DNA of 51,514 nt from Lachnospiraceae bacterium. GTDB lineage: Bacteria > Bacillota > Clostridia > Lachnospirales > Lachnospiraceae. The stretch spans positions 1-51,514 of the forward strand of contig JAFVBO010000114.1 of NCBI GenBank assembly GCA_017479935.1, given 5' to 3'. The position numbers and the translations under genes were made by a program. The notes under the pieces are model-generated. The model was not told the origin of the DNA, ran no database searches, and worked only from the letters and a program-made list of their open reading frames with translations. Shown here in pieces: positions 17,330-25,496 of the stretch (the stretch's first letter is position 1; every line of letters starts with the position of its first letter).

Positions 17330-17980
17330 CTACTCCAGGCGGTACCCAATGCGATAGATCGTTTTCAGACGGTCTTCCAGGTGAAGCTTCTTGCGAAGTC
17401 TTTGTATATGAAGGTCAAGCGTACGCGTATCTTCCACGTAATCCGTCTCCCAGATCATCTGAAAAATACGGTTTCTGAAAAGCGCAACCCCCTGGTTTCG
17501 GACAAACAGAACAAACAGTTCATACTCCTTGGGAGTCAGGTGTACGGTCTCTTTGTCGCTGGTGACCGTTCTGGATTCCATGTCGATGGTCCATTCCTGG
17601 TACTTTAAGACCCCCTCCGCCTTGTTATAGCGGCGAAGCACCACTTCCACGCGCGCAAGGAGTTCCGCGATGGCAAAGGGCTTTACGATGTAATCCTCCG
17701 CCCCGCCGGTCAGGCCTCTGACGCGGTCATCCACGGCTGCCTTCGCCGTCAGGAAAATTACCGGAATCCCAAGTGGCTTGGTATACTCCAGGAGTTCATA
17801 TCCATTTACATAGGGAAGCATGATATCCAGCAGGGCAAGGTCATAGGTATGCTCTTCCAGAAGCGCTGCCGCTTCTTTCCCGTCTGCCGCACAGGTACAT
17901 TCATATCCGGCGTCCAGCAAATTCAGACGCAGTAGCTCCCTGATGGGCCGTTCATCTTCCACAACCAGAATATGTGCCAT
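17330..17980 (-). CDS. OmpR/PhoB-family response regulator
   Basis: A 216-residue protein. The receiver domain has the acidic pair in VVEDERPIRELL, phospho-acceptor Asp in LALLDIMLPYVNGYELL, and Lys in DYIVKPFAIAELLARV. The C-terminal winged-helix domain shows LTPKEYELFVLFVRNQG and RTLDLHIQRLRKKL. It is first in the operon with its kinase and an unknown membrane protein. The ATG at 17978-17980 has AGAGG eight bases upstream and gives the family start MAHILVVEDE; an in-frame codon six residues upstream is rejected. Confidence 0.95.
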   Translation of the reverse strand: MAHILVVEDERPIRELLRLNLLDAGYECTCAADGKEAAALLEEHTYDLALLDIMLPYVNGYELLEYTKPLGIPVIFLTAKAAVDDRVRGLTGGAEDYIVKPFAIAELLARVEVVLRRYNKAEGVLKYQEWTIDMESRTVTSDKETVHLTPKEYELFVLFVRNQGVALFRNRIFQMIWETDYVEDTRTLDLHIQRLRKKLHLEDRLKTIYRIGYRLE

Positions 17981-18034
17981 TGTCCAACCTCTTTTCACCG
18001 CTAAGCGGTATGCTTCTTTGTTATAGTTTTAAAG

Positions 18035-18062
18035 AAGTGCAAGAGCATCAGCCCTTGCACTT
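18035..18062 (-). terminator. Terminator after the PH-domain gene
   Basis: AAGTGCAAG and CTTGCACTT form a perfect 9-bp stem with a 10-base loop. On the minus strand it is followed by CTTTAAAAC, immediately downstream of the PH-domain gene stop codon. Confidence 0.65.
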
Positions 18063-18074
18063 TCAGTGACCATT

Positions 18075-18644
18075 TTATCTTCCGTAATTCTCCAGTGCGC
18101 CGCCTTCGTCAAAGATATCCGGAACACCATTGCCATCCGCATCGGTCAGATCCAGAGGAGCGCCATTCGGGCCCATAAGGTCTCCTCCGAAGAATTCCTT
18201 GCCAACAACGTTGCGCTTCACGCGGTCCGCTTCCACGACGCGGGAAAGGAATTCCTTGACTTCCTTCGGATGCTTGATATTCTCAAGCATAACAACTTTC
18301 TCGCTGTTCATGCGGGTGTACACGCTGATGGTGCCGGTTCCAAATATTTTCTGAGCGAACGTGCGCTTTACCGATAAGTCGATAATGCGGTACAGAAGAA
18401 TTTCATCCGAAGTGGTCGTGAAAAGGCCTACTTCCTTGTAAAGTCTGTCGTTCTGAACTCTGTATTTGGTAAAGGAGAACGGGAACCACAGGTAATGCTT
18501 GCGGTCTTTCCAAAGTACGGCGCTGGCCTTCTTCGGATCAAACGGCTCAATCGGGGTGGCAGCGGGCTGGGTGCTGCTTGCCTGGGTGCCACTTGCCTGG
18601 GTGTTAGCGCTCTGCGTAGCTTCTGCATTGTTGATGTCACTCAT
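18075..18644 (-). CDS. PH domain-containing protein (bacterial PH/DUF304-like)
   Basis: A 189-residue cytoplasmic protein. The first 45 residues are low-complexity Thr/Gln/Ala/Ser (ANTQASGTQASSTQPAATP). A bacterial pleckstrin-homology fold follows: LWFPFSFTKYRVQNDRLYKE, EILLYRIIDLSVKRTFAQKI, FGTGTISVYT, ending in IKHPKEVKEFLSRVVE. The ATG at 18642-18644 has AGGAGG eight bases upstream; a longer in-frame start at 18737 has no such site. The C-terminus contains DADGNGVPDIFDEGG, resembling a calcium-binding loop, which is odd for this family. Function unknown; membrane targeting is the usual guess. Confidence 0.8.
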   Translation of the reverse strand: MSDINNAEATQSANTQASGTQASSTQPAATPIEPFDPKKASAVLWKDRKHYLWFPFSFTKYRVQNDRLYKEVGLFTTTSDEILLYRIIDLSVKRTFAQKIFGTGTISVYTRMNSEKVVMLENIKHPKEVKEFLSRVVEADRVKRNVVGKEFFGGDLMGPNGAPLDLTDADGNGVPDIFDEGGALENYGR

Positions 18645-18751
18645 ACTACATTTCCTCCTGTTCATTGACATAAATAAGATGATGGAGAACAATTTAGCCC
18701 TGGTTCGGAACACGCCGCACCGGATTGTTCCTTTCAATAATAAACCCCATT

Positions 18752-19489
18752 TTAGCCGACCGATTCCTGGACCTCAATCGAAGTCAGAAAAGACTCGTAC
18801 TCCTGATGAAACTCAAAATAATCTTCCGGCATGCATTCAAAGATGAGGTAAGTAAGCTGGTTCGCACCGATCATCAGAATATCTTCGGTATAATACGTCG
18901 TGTCGGCTGTTACCGAATAGAACGTACTGAACATACGGCGGACATCCACTCCGTTAAGCTTATAGTCCCGGGTTTTCCCTGTCATGGTGGAGATGCCGTA
19001 ATTGTCCTCTCCATAGATGGTTTTTTCCAGTTCGTCAAAATACGCCTTGCTGGATTTTTTCTCACCATTCAGATAGTACGTATCCAGATAAATGTAGACA
19101 CCTTTTTTCTCGTTGATCCAGAGATACAGGGAACCATCCTCGAAATCTTCCTGGATCCACTTTTCGGGAGCTTTAAAGCGGAAGGCGCCGGAATATACAT
19201 CCTGCTCTTTTTTACTTGCGCTGTCTGTGGCTGACGGGAATGCAGGTTCCGCACCCGGCTGCTTGCCATCGGCGCCCGCTTCGGCAGCTTTGGTTTCAGG
19301 CTCCTGGGGCCCGCCAAAGAAACTTCTGGATCCGGCAGAATTTGTATCGGGGCTATCTTTTTCTGCGCTTTCCGTTTCCGCGTCCTGGGCTTTGCTGAAA
19401 AAGCTGCTGGCGTCTTTGACAAACGACGGGCTCATGCTTCCAATACCAACAAAGAATGCAAGCAACATCGCAAGCAGTTCTCTCCACAT
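18752..19489 (-). CDS. Exported protein of unknown function
   Basis: A 245-residue protein with a hydrophobic signal or anchor (LLAMLLAFFVGIGSMSP) at the N-terminus. A low-complexity Ala/Glu/Ser/Pro linker follows (about residues 30-95), then a globular domain starting GAFRFKAPEKWIQEDF. No lipobox is seen. The globular part resembles small exported domains beside sortase- or stress-type loci, but I do not recognise a named family. The ATG has AAGGAGGGA upstream. It has its own promoter within the last codons of the HIT gene and lies 107 bases before the PH-domain gene. Confidence 0.75.
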   Translation of the reverse strand: MWRELLAMLLAFFVGIGSMSPSFVKDASSFFSKAQDAETESAEKDSPDTNSAGSRSFFGGPQEPETKAAEAGADGKQPGAEPAFPSATDSASKKEQDVYSGAFRFKAPEKWIQEDFEDGSLYLWINEKKGVYIYLDTYYLNGEKKSSKAYFDELEKTIYGEDNYGISTMTGKTRDYKLNGVDVRRMFSTFYSVTADTTYYTEDILMIGANQLTYLIFECMPEDYFEFHQEYESFLTSIEVQESVG

Positions 19490-19533
19490 ACACGCTCCCT
19501 CCTTCCGGTATCTCCCTATGATGCTACTATTTT

Positions 19534-19561
19534 ATTGTACTACAAAAAAAACTCTAGTCAA
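19534..19561 (-). promoter_or_regulatory. Promoter of the exported-protein gene (TTGACT-N16-TACAAT)
   Basis: TTGACT at 19561-19556 overlaps the HIT stop codon; TACAAT is at 19539-19534 after 16 bases, about 45 bases before the start codon. Confidence 0.6.
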
Positions 19562-19967
19562 GCGCTTTGCGGATTTTCGCGGCCTCTTCTTTCATCTTTT
19601 CCGCGCTCCACTTCACCTGATCCGGGTTCATGGCAAATACGCCACCCCATTCCGGGCCGCCCTCCTGCTTGGGCACAACGTGCAGATGCAGATGCTTGCC
19701 ATTGTCATTGTACATACCGTAGTTCACTTTTCCGGGGTGATACAGATCCTGCAGAGCCTTGGAAAGCTTGGCCGCATCGTTAAAATATGCCGCAATCTCT
19801 TCCGCGCTTAAATCCGTCATGTCATTCACATGCTTTTTGCAGGCAAGAATGCAGCGTCCGGGATGCGTCTGTTCATGAAACAGGTAGACATCTCCCATCG
19901 TAAGACTGGTAACATAGAGGCCGTAAGGAAATGCTTCCTTTGCGCCGCAGTAAGGGCAATCGCTCAT
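19554..19967 (-). CDS. HIT family (histidine triad) hydrolase
   Basis: A 137-residue nucleotide hydrolase or transferase. The histidine triad is KHLHLHVVPKQ near residue 98. The N-terminus CPYCGAKEAFPYG has a Cys-x2-Cys pair that may bind zinc, as in some HIT proteins. TMGDVYLFHEQTHPGRCILACKKHV is typical of the fold. The ATG at 19965-19967 has AAGGAG ten bases upstream; an in-frame ATG 17 codons earlier is rejected. It acts in the cytosol on AMP-linked substrates of unknown identity. No operon partner is obvious. Confidence 0.9.
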   Translation of the reverse strand: MSDCPYCGAKEAFPYGLYVTSLTMGDVYLFHEQTHPGRCILACKKHVNDMTDLSAEEIAAYFNDAAKLSKALQDLYHPGKVNYGMYNDNGKHLHLHVVPKQEGGPEWGGVFAMNPDQVKWSAEKMKEEAAKIRKALD

Positions 19968-20066
19968 CGTATCTATTCTCCTTTTCTTATACTCAAATTT
20001 TCGCGGTCTGATGGCCACTTCACTACAAATGAAAGCAAACGTGTTGCTTTGTCACTATAGTTTAAC

Positions 20067-20096
20067 AAAAAGGCCTGTGAGTTTACTCACAGGCCT
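20067..20096 (-). terminator. Terminator of the tRNA-Val/tRNA-Met transcript
   Basis: AGGCCTGTGAGT / ACTCACAGGCCT, a 12-bp perfect stem with a 2-base loop (the top pairs probably open), followed on the minus strand by TTTTTGTT. Confidence 0.9.
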
Positions 20097-20104
20097 CTTG
20101 TCAG

Positions 20105-20178
20105 TAGCGGAAGGGAGATTTGAACTCTCGACACCACGGGTATGAACCGTGTGCTCTAGCCAACTGAGCTATTCCGCC
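20105..20178 (-). tRNA. tRNA-Met (anticodon CAT)
   Basis: A 74-base cloverleaf. Acceptor GGCGGAA/TTCCGCT with discriminator A, D-loop AGCTCAGTTGGCTAGAGC, anticodon stem ACGG-TTCATAC-CCGT, T-arm GAGAGTTCAAATCTC. The first pair is G-U rather than a C-A mismatch, so this is most likely elongator Met, not initiator; a lysidine-modified Ile2 is a weaker alternative. No CCA is encoded. It lies nine bases after tRNA-Val. Confidence 0.93.
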
Positions 20179-20187
20179 ATAGGGTTA

Positions 20188-20260
20188 TGGGGCCTACAGG
20201 GCTCGAACCTGTGACCCTCTGCTTGTAAGGCAGATGCTCTCCCAGCTGAGCTAAGACCCC
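20188..20260 (-). tRNA. tRNA-Val (anticodon TAC)
   Basis: A 73-base cloverleaf with acceptor GGGGTCT/AGGCCCC (one U-G pair) and discriminator A, D-loop AGCTCAGCTGGGAGAGC, anticodon loop CTTACAA, T-arm ACAGGTTCGAGCCCTGT. No CCA encoded. Cotranscribed with tRNA-Met. Confidence 0.95.
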
Positions 20261-20291
20261 ATCGCGACTGGCTTTCGCAAGTCACTCGCAT

Positions 20292-20320
20292 AATATAACG
20301 CTTACCTTTCCATTTGTCAA
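20292..20320 (-). promoter_or_regulatory. Promoter of tRNA-Val/tRNA-Met (TTGACA-N17-TATATT)
   Basis: A consensus -35 (20320-20315) and TATATT -10 (20297-20292) with a 17-base spacer, about 30 bases before tRNA-Val. Confidence 0.8.
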
Positions 20321-20458
20321 GAACTTTTTTATTTCTTTTTTGATTTTCTTTTTTCGCCCCTGTTCTGGTGCTTTTCGGGGCACAAATCAGGCAAACCAAA
20401 GAAACCGGATTGACAAATGGCTCCTTCCTTTTTACAATGAGCGCGTTGGGCAACACAC

Positions 20459-20511
20459 GCTATGAAAGCAAACGCGTCGCTTCGTTGCTTCGCATCCTCA
20501 CTTTGCTTTCA
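20459..20511. repeat. Hairpin repeat of the ATGAAAGCAAACG type
   Basis: TGAAAGCAAA and TTTGCTTTCA form a perfect 10-bp inverted repeat around CGCGTCGCTTC-type sequence. Related copies: 20029-20051 (AAAGCAA-acgtg-TTGCTTT) and 33761-33866. It lies between tRNA genes; no function is assigned. Confidence 0.55.
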
Positions 20512-20524
20512 GAAAAAAGAAAAG

Positions 20525-20595
20525 AGCGGATAACGGGAATCGAACCCGCCTATCCAGCTTGGGAAGCTGGTGTTCTACCAATGAACTATATCCGC
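20525..20595 (-). tRNA. tRNA-Gly (anticodon CCC)
   Basis: A 71-base cloverleaf with acceptor GCGGATA/TATCCGC and discriminator T, D-loop AGTTCATTGGTAGAAC, anticodon stem-loop CCAGC-TTCCCAA-GCTGG, T-arm GCGGGTTCGATTCCCGT. No CCA encoded. No terminator follows directly, so it may be cotranscribed with tRNA-Val and tRNA-Met 264 bases downstream. Confidence 0.94.
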
Positions 20596-20605
20596 ATCAA
20601 GATGT

Positions 20606-20634
20606 ATTATAATCGATTACTTTCAAAAAAGCAA
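20606..20634 (-). promoter_or_regulatory. Promoter of tRNA-Gly (TTGCTT-N17-TATAAT)
   Basis: A perfect TATAAT at 20611-20606 and TTGCTT at 20634-20629, 17 bases apart, immediately upstream of tRNA-Gly. Confidence 0.7.
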
Positions 20635-20689
20635 GAAAAATATTGTTTCGTTTTGTACCTTAAAGAAAACAGGAGGAACTAATACCGTC

Positions 20690-21178
20690 ATGCGAATTGG
20701 AATGGGTTATGACGTCCATCGTCTGGTGGAAAATCGCCCCCTAATCCTGGGCGGCGTTCGAATCCCTTATGATAAAGGGCTGCTCGGTCACTCCGATGCC
20801 GACGTCCTCGTGCATGCCATCATGGACGCGCTCTTAGGAGCCGCGGCTCTGGGCGATATCGGCCAGCACTTTCCCGACACGGATCCGGCCTATGAAGGTG
20901 CCGACAGCCTCACCCTTTTAAAGGAGGTCGGTTCCATCTTAAAACAGCACGGCTACGCAGTCGGCAACATCGACAGCACCGTCATCGCGCAGCGCCCGAA
21001 GCTCGCCCCCTTCCGCGAAGAAATGCGGAAGAACATTGCCGGGAGTCTCGGAATTGAGCTTTCCCAGGTCAGCGTCAAGGCCACCACGGAAGAAGGCCTT
21101 GGCTTCACCGGAACCGGCGAAGGGATCAGCGCGCAGGCCATTGCCCTGCTTATGGAAAACGCACCCATGCAGAGCTAA
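20690..21178 (+). CDS. ispF: 2-C-methyl-D-erythritol 2,4-cyclodiphosphate synthase
   Basis: A 162-residue enzyme of the non-mevalonate isoprenoid pathway that cyclises CDP-methylerythritol 2-phosphate. Metal ligands and signature are visible in [10 protein letters not shown] (Asp, His), [36 protein letters not shown] and [27 protein letters not shown] closes the family. AGGAGG lies 13 bases before the ATG, rather far. The last codons and the stop (CAGAGCTAA) belong to a 39-bp tandem repeat that continues past the gene. The usual partner ispD is not adjacent. Confidence 0.95.
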   Translation: MRIGMGYDVHRLVENRPLILGGVRIPYDKGLLGHSDADVLVHAIMDALLGAAALGDIGQHFPDTDPAYEGADSLTLLKEVGSILKQHGYAVGNIDSTVIAQRPKLAPFREEMRKNIAGSLGIELSQVSVKATTEEGLGFTGTGEGISAQAIALLMENAPMQS

Positions 21179-21276
21179 CGAGCCGCTCTCATGCATCACG
21201 CACCTGTGCAGAGCTGACACGCTGCTCTCATGCTTCATACGCCTGTACAGAGCTGACACGCTGCGCTGCAAAACAC
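21170..21276. repeat. 39-bp tandem repeat overlapping the ispF stop
   Basis: About 2.7 copies of a 39-bp unit beginning CAGAGCTGACACGCTG and containing CTCTCATGCTTCA. The first copy includes the ispF stop codon, where CAGAGCTAAC replaces CAGAGCTGAC. The unit is 13 codons long. Confidence 0.8.
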
Positions 21277-21330
21277 AAACACGAAACGCGTCGCTCCCCT
21301 TGAGCTCTCGCGCCTCTACAAGGAGACTGT

Positions 21331-22278
21331 ATGTATTACCACTTTATTGTCAACCCCAATTCCCGCTCCGGCAAGGGTGCTTCCCTCTGGGAACAGGTCA
21401 AGGCATGGCTGAGCGAGAAAAACATTCCTTTCGATGCTCACCTGACCGACGGCCCCGGCGATGCCATCAAGCTGTCTTCTACGATAGAAAAAGATTACTC
21501 CGACGCAAGTTCTGACACGGACGCTGTCATCGCTGTCGGCGGGGACGGAACCTTAAACGAAGTGATTAACGGGCTCTCGCTGGAAAACCCGATTCCCTTA
21601 GGCTATCTTCCGGCCGGCTCCGGAAACGACTTTGCCCGCAGCATGAACCTGCCGGACGACATGACCCGGGAGATGGATCATCTCCTGTTAGGTGCCAGCC
21701 TGCAAAAGCTCGATCTGGGGCTTTTGGACACGGATGACGTATCCCGGCGCTTTGCGGTATCCAGCGGAATTGGTTACGATGCCGCCGTCTGTCAGGCAGT
21801 TGGCAAAAGTAAGGCCAAAACCTTCTTCAACCGCATTCACCTGGGAAAACTCGTCTATCTGTGGCTCGGCGTACAGGAAATATTCCGCATCAAACCGACA
21901 AACGGTACCCTTCGGATCCGGGAAGAAGAAGGCGGCAAGTGGACCGAATATCCGATCCGGAATCTGGCCTTCCTCTCCGCCCACAATCAGCCCTACGAGG
22001 GCGGCGGCTACGCCTTTGCGCCGAAAGCCAGCCCGTCGGACGGAAAGCTGGATCTGTGTGTGGTCACGGCCGACAAGCCTTTGAAATTTTTGCCTATTCT
22101 CCTGTCGTCCATGAGAAAGGCGCATCTGGAAAAGCCCGGAGTGTACTACTACCAGTGCGCCGAGGCAGAACTCACCCTGGACAGGAGCCTTCCCTCACAC
22201 ACCGACGGAGAAGTCCTTGGCCTCCGCAAGACCATGCACTGGCGCTGCCTGCCCTCCTGCCTTCCATTCGTTCACTAA
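21331..22278 (+). CDS. Diacylglycerol/sphingosine-kinase-like lipid kinase
   Basis: A 315-residue protein of the DagK/YegS superfamily. The N-terminal catalytic domain has NPNSRSGKG, the GGDGTLNEVINGL nucleotide loop and LPAGSGNDFARSM. The C-terminal beta-sandwich contains SAHNQPYEGGGYAFAPKASPSDGKLDL. Members phosphorylate diacylglycerol or related lipids at the membrane, recycling them for phospholipid synthesis. The ATG has AAGGAG at good spacing. It follows ispF, with the tandem repeat between, and is convergent with the CPBP protease gene. Confidence 0.92.
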   Translation: MYYHFIVNPNSRSGKGASLWEQVKAWLSEKNIPFDAHLTDGPGDAIKLSSTIEKDYSDASSDTDAVIAVGGDGTLNEVINGLSLENPIPLGYLPAGSGNDFARSMNLPDDMTREMDHLLLGASLQKLDLGLLDTDDVSRRFAVSSGIGYDAAVCQAVGKSKAKTFFNRIHLGKLVYLWLGVQEIFRIKPTNGTLRIREEEGGKWTEYPIRNLAFLSAHNQPYEGGGYAFAPKASPSDGKLDLCVVTADKPLKFLPILLSSMRKAHLEKPGVYYYQCAEAELTLDRSLPSHTDGEVLGLRKTMHWRCLPSCLPFVH

Positions 22279-22373
22279 CTACGTCAAGATTTTTTGATGA
22301 AGCAGATGGAAATTTAGACTAATCATTTGGTGCAGGTATTTGCAGAATGCTCTACTAGCCAGCCGAATCTAAA

Positions 22374-22406
22374 ACAGCCGCTTGCATACATGATGCAGGC
22401 GGCTGT
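22374..22406. terminator. Bidirectional terminator between the lipid kinase and CPBP genes
   Basis: ACAGCCGCTTGCAT / ATGCAGGCGGCTGT form a 14-bp stem (one A-C or G-U position) with a 5-base loop. TTTTAG follows on the minus strand and TCTGATT on the plus strand. The single mismatch becomes G-U on the minus strand, so it mainly serves the CPBP gene. Confidence 0.75.
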
Positions 22407-22420
22407 TCTGATTCCCTATC

Positions 22421-23296
22421 CTATTTGACTTCTTCTGAATGAACCACCTTCTCAATGAGAAGCAGCACGCCCGCGAGGACGGCCAGCGAGACCACCGAGA
22501 CGATAATCAGAAGGACCGTTCCATTTTCCTGATACATGGCGTCAAGCAGGCCTTTCTCGCCCTGCACAACCGCCAGAATGTTGGAGGTGGCATGGAACAG
22601 AATGGGAGCCCACAGGCTGTGATACCGCTCCAGCAGGTAGATCATCAGCAGGCCCAGGAAGAACGCAAACAGACCCTGGACAATGTTCCCGTGGGAGAAG
22701 GCAAAGCACACGGAGCACAGGACCGCAGCATAGGTAACCGGAAGGAATTCCCGGATGCGGCTGTACATCAGTCCTCTAAAAATCAGCTCCTCACAGATGG
22801 GAATCAGGATGCCAAGTCCGATCAGCTCCAGAATGAAGTTTCCTTTGATCAATGCCTCCGTGGTCTCCACATAGGCCTCGCTGCTCTGCATGAGGCCGCT
22901 TAAGAAAAGGATGTTGTTTCCGATCAGGCTGGCGGCAAGGCCGGCGACAATCACAAACACATACAGAAACGGTGATACCGGTTCATAGGTGGGAACAGGC
23001 TCCGTTCCCGCCAGCCTCTCTCGGTCCATTCTTCTGTACAGAAGCAAAAGTGGGATCGTGATGACGGCGGCTGCCATCTGGATCTCATATACATGTGCCG
23101 TGATCAGTTGCAGCCCGTCCTGTAAGAAAGCCGTATAATCCTCGATATCGGTGATCTCCGCGTATCCACGGGCCGTGGCAGCCATAGCCAGCATGGAGGC
23201 GAGAAAAGTGAGAAAGAATGTGATGGCATTGTAGGTGACGAGCGGATAAATAATTCGCCACATATCTGCCAGAGTCATGCGTTTTTGCGTGTTCAT
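22421..23296 (-). CDS. CPBP (CAAX-like) intramembrane metalloprotease
   Basis: A 291-residue, mainly hydrophobic protein with about eight membrane segments. The CPBP motifs are present in order: EELIFRGLMYSRI (EExxxR), FAFSHGNIVQGLFAF (second His motif) and LFHATSNI (HxxxN/D). Bacterial members cleave or protect against peptides, or help protein secretion. The ATG follows GGAGG at an 8-base spacing. It stands alone with its own extended -10 promoter (23329-23357) and a terminator behind it. Confidence 0.92.
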   Translation of the reverse strand: MNTQKRMTLADMWRIIYPLVTYNAITFFLTFLASMLAMAATARGYAEITDIEDYTAFLQDGLQLITAHVYEIQMAAAVITIPLLLLYRRMDRERLAGTEPVPTYEPVSPFLYVFVIVAGLAASLIGNNILFLSGLMQSSEAYVETTEALIKGNFILELIGLGILIPICEELIFRGLMYSRIREFLPVTYAAVLCSVCFAFSHGNIVQGLFAFFLGLLMIYLLERYHSLWAPILFHATSNILAVVQGEKGLLDAMYQENGTVLLIIVSVVSLAVLAGVLLLIEKVVHSEEVK

Positions 23297-23328
23297 GAAA
23301 AACCTCCGGGTCGCTAATAAGTACTCTC

Positions 23329-23357
23329 AGTATAGCACAGAGGTGATAGATGTTCCA
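23329..23357 (-). promoter_or_regulatory. Promoter of the CPBP gene (TGGAAC-N17-TATACT, extended -10)
   Basis: TATACT preceded by TGTGC (extended -10), with a poor -35 TGGAAC 17 bases upstream, on the minus strand, about 30 bases before the start codon. Confidence 0.45.
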
Positions 23358-23440
23358 GTAAAAAAACGCTCGTTCCTTTTCTCTTTCCACATAAGCTGTT
23401 CGCCCGCGGGTAAAGTTTTTGCAGCACAGACAATGCTTCG

Positions 23441-25333
23441 TCACCATTTCCTGTCCGTGAATGCCGCTTTTTCAAACTCTTTCGGGACCAGACCTGCCTC
23501 TCCCAAAAATCGCGAGACAGGCGGCGAAATGTCCATGCGCTCCCGGGCACAGGATAAATGCAGCTCATCCTTGGCCCTTGTCATGGCCACATAGAAAATT
23601 CTTCTTTCTTCCTCCAACCCCGTTCCCATGGCGGCTCTCCCGTTCGGAATGACGGTTTCATTGCAAACCGGCAGAAACACGATCGGAAATTCCAGACCCT
23701 TGGAGGCATGCATGGTCATGAGCGCAATCCCCTTGTTCTGATCCGGTTTGGCAGCCCGGCTTTTCTCGTCCTGCACCGCCTCCAGCCATTCGCTTAACGT
23801 ATGATAATTCTGCGCCTTCTCCTGGCACTCGTTCAGGAGCTGCAGCACACTCTCCTTCTCCCCTCCCGCTTCCGTTGCTATTCTGACTGCCGCCCGTTCA
23901 AATCCCACGGCATGCCGCAGATAGACAACGGCCACCGACGGCGGAAGGCGGCTGATCCGCTTCATATCATCCTCCCACTTGCGCAGTCTCTCCACCATCA
24001 CCGGCTTTGTGGCGTAGTAGGCCCGCAGCTTTTCATAAACCGAGGCAAGTCCGGCTCCGCTCCAGCTGCTCTGCACGGCCATGCGGCTGATAAACCGGTT
24101 CGGAATGTTCATCACCCGCAGAAAATCCTCTCTGTTTCCGCGCCCTTCGGCCAGACGGATATAGGAAAGAAGCTCCCGGATCAAGGCTTTATCGTAAAAA
24201 GATCTTGCATTTCTTTGGAAGCGGTATAAAACGCCATTCGCGTCAAACGCCCGCAGGAGCGCCGGCAGCACCGTCTCCGCGCGGTACAAAACCGCCATGT
24301 CCTCCCAAGGAGTTCCCTTCTCGTGGCGCTCGCGGATGGTCCTGGCCAGCATCCCCGTCTCCTGATAGCTGTCCTCATACACGCGGCAGGTAAGCCGCCC
24401 CTTGCCGCTCCGGAACGGCGTGAGCCGCTTTTGAAAGCGTTCCTGATTGTGCCCGATCAGCTTCTCCGCAGCCTTTACAATCTCCGGCAGGCAGCGATAA
24501 TGAAGGCGCAGGGTGATCCGCTCCGTATCCGGGTGATCTTCCGGAAAATGCAGCATGATGCCGGGGTCCGCCCCTCGAAATCCGTAGATCGACTGGTCGT
24601 CATCCCCTACGCAAAAAAGATGGTGCTCCTTTCCGGCGAGAAGACACAGGCCTTCATACTGGGTCCGGTTGACATCCTGAAACTCATCGACAATCAGATG
24701 GGTATACTTCTCCTGCAGCCGTTCTCGAAAGGACTCCCGCTCACGCATCGCCTTCGCAAACTCCAGAAGAATGTCGTCAAAGTCCAGCTTGCCCCGCTTT
24801 CTTCTCTCCGTTTCATACTCCTGGTACAAGGAAGCAAACAGCTCCGCCCGGCAAATTCCTCCCGTGTAATCCTCCGGCGCTGTCCCGGAGGCTTTCATGG
24901 CCGAGAAGGCATCCAGCAGATCCGTCAACACTTCCTGTGGGTCTCCCGCCAGATCCTTCGTCCCGTCTACCCGCTCGCTCTTCTCCAGGATGTCCCGCAG
25001 CCAGCTCCGCTTCTCCGCCTCCGAGGCAATGCTGCTCGCGCGGCATAGCCCTGCCTCTCGCAGGAAGCGAAAGAAAACAGAATGAAATGTCCCGAACAAA
25101 GGAACAGCATCCCCCGTCATCCGGCTGCGCTTTTCCATCTCCGCCGCTGCAGCCCTGGTGAAGGTTATGACCAGAATGCGCTCCGGCGGCACGCCCTGCT
25201 CCGTCAGATACCGGATGTGCCCGGCGATGACAGCCGTCTTGCCGGTCCCAGGCCCTGCCAGCACCAGTACGCGCTTTGATAAGCACTGAACCGCCCGCAG
25301 CTGATCGTCATTATATTGTACGCTTTCTCCCAT
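23441..25333 (-). CDS. UvrD/PcrA-like superfamily 1 DNA helicase
   Basis: A 630-residue ATP-dependent 3'-5' helicase. Walker A AGPGTGKTAV, motif Ia TFTRAAAAEM, motif II VDEFQDVNRTQYE, motif III GDDDQSIYGFRGA, motif IV LHYRCLPEI, motif V TMHASKGLEFPIVFLP and motif VI EERRIFYVAMTRAKDEL are all intact. It is about 100 residues shorter than PcrA and lacks a long C-terminal extension, so it may be a UvrD-type paralogue rather than the main PcrA. The ATG at 25331-25333 follows AGGAG by seven bases; an in-frame start 21 codons upstream lacks a site. It is not clearly in an operon. Confidence 0.92.
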   Translation of the reverse strand: MGESVQYNDDQLRAVQCLSKRVLVLAGPGTGKTAVIAGHIRYLTEQGVPPERILVITFTRAAAAEMEKRSRMTGDAVPLFGTFHSVFFRFLREAGLCRASSIASEAEKRSWLRDILEKSERVDGTKDLAGDPQEVLTDLLDAFSAMKASGTAPEDYTGGICRAELFASLYQEYETERRKRGKLDFDDILLEFAKAMRERESFRERLQEKYTHLIVDEFQDVNRTQYEGLCLLAGKEHHLFCVGDDDQSIYGFRGADPGIMLHFPEDHPDTERITLRLHYRCLPEIVKAAEKLIGHNQERFQKRLTPFRSGKGRLTCRVYEDSYQETGMLARTIRERHEKGTPWEDMAVLYRAETVLPALLRAFDANGVLYRFQRNARSFYDKALIRELLSYIRLAEGRGNREDFLRVMNIPNRFISRMAVQSSWSGAGLASVYEKLRAYYATKPVMVERLRKWEDDMKRISRLPPSVAVVYLRHAVGFERAAVRIATEAGGEKESVLQLLNECQEKAQNYHTLSEWLEAVQDEKSRAAKPDQNKGIALMTMHASKGLEFPIVFLPVCNETVIPNGRAAMGTGLEEERRIFYVAMTRAKDELHLSCARERMDISPPVSRFLGEAGLVPKEFEKAAFTDRKW

Positions 25334-25401
25334 ATCATTCTCCTGTATATTCCGCACGATATAGGATATTATATTCTTTCTGGTTAGGAATTTCAAGACC
25401 C

Positions 25402-25438
25402 AAAAAACCGGGGAAGCAAAATGCTTCCCCGGTTTTTT
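25402..25438. terminator. Strong terminator after gltX
   Basis: AAAAAACCGGGGAAGCA / TGCTTCCCCGGTTTTTT form a perfect 17-bp stem with a 3-base loop and U-tracts on both strands. It ends the gltX transcript (minus strand) and insulates the helicase gene. Confidence 0.92.
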
Positions 25439-25496
25439 ACTACGTTCGATTCATCGTCATCATTTAGCGATGCTTTTTCGGTTCCAAACCCTTGTT

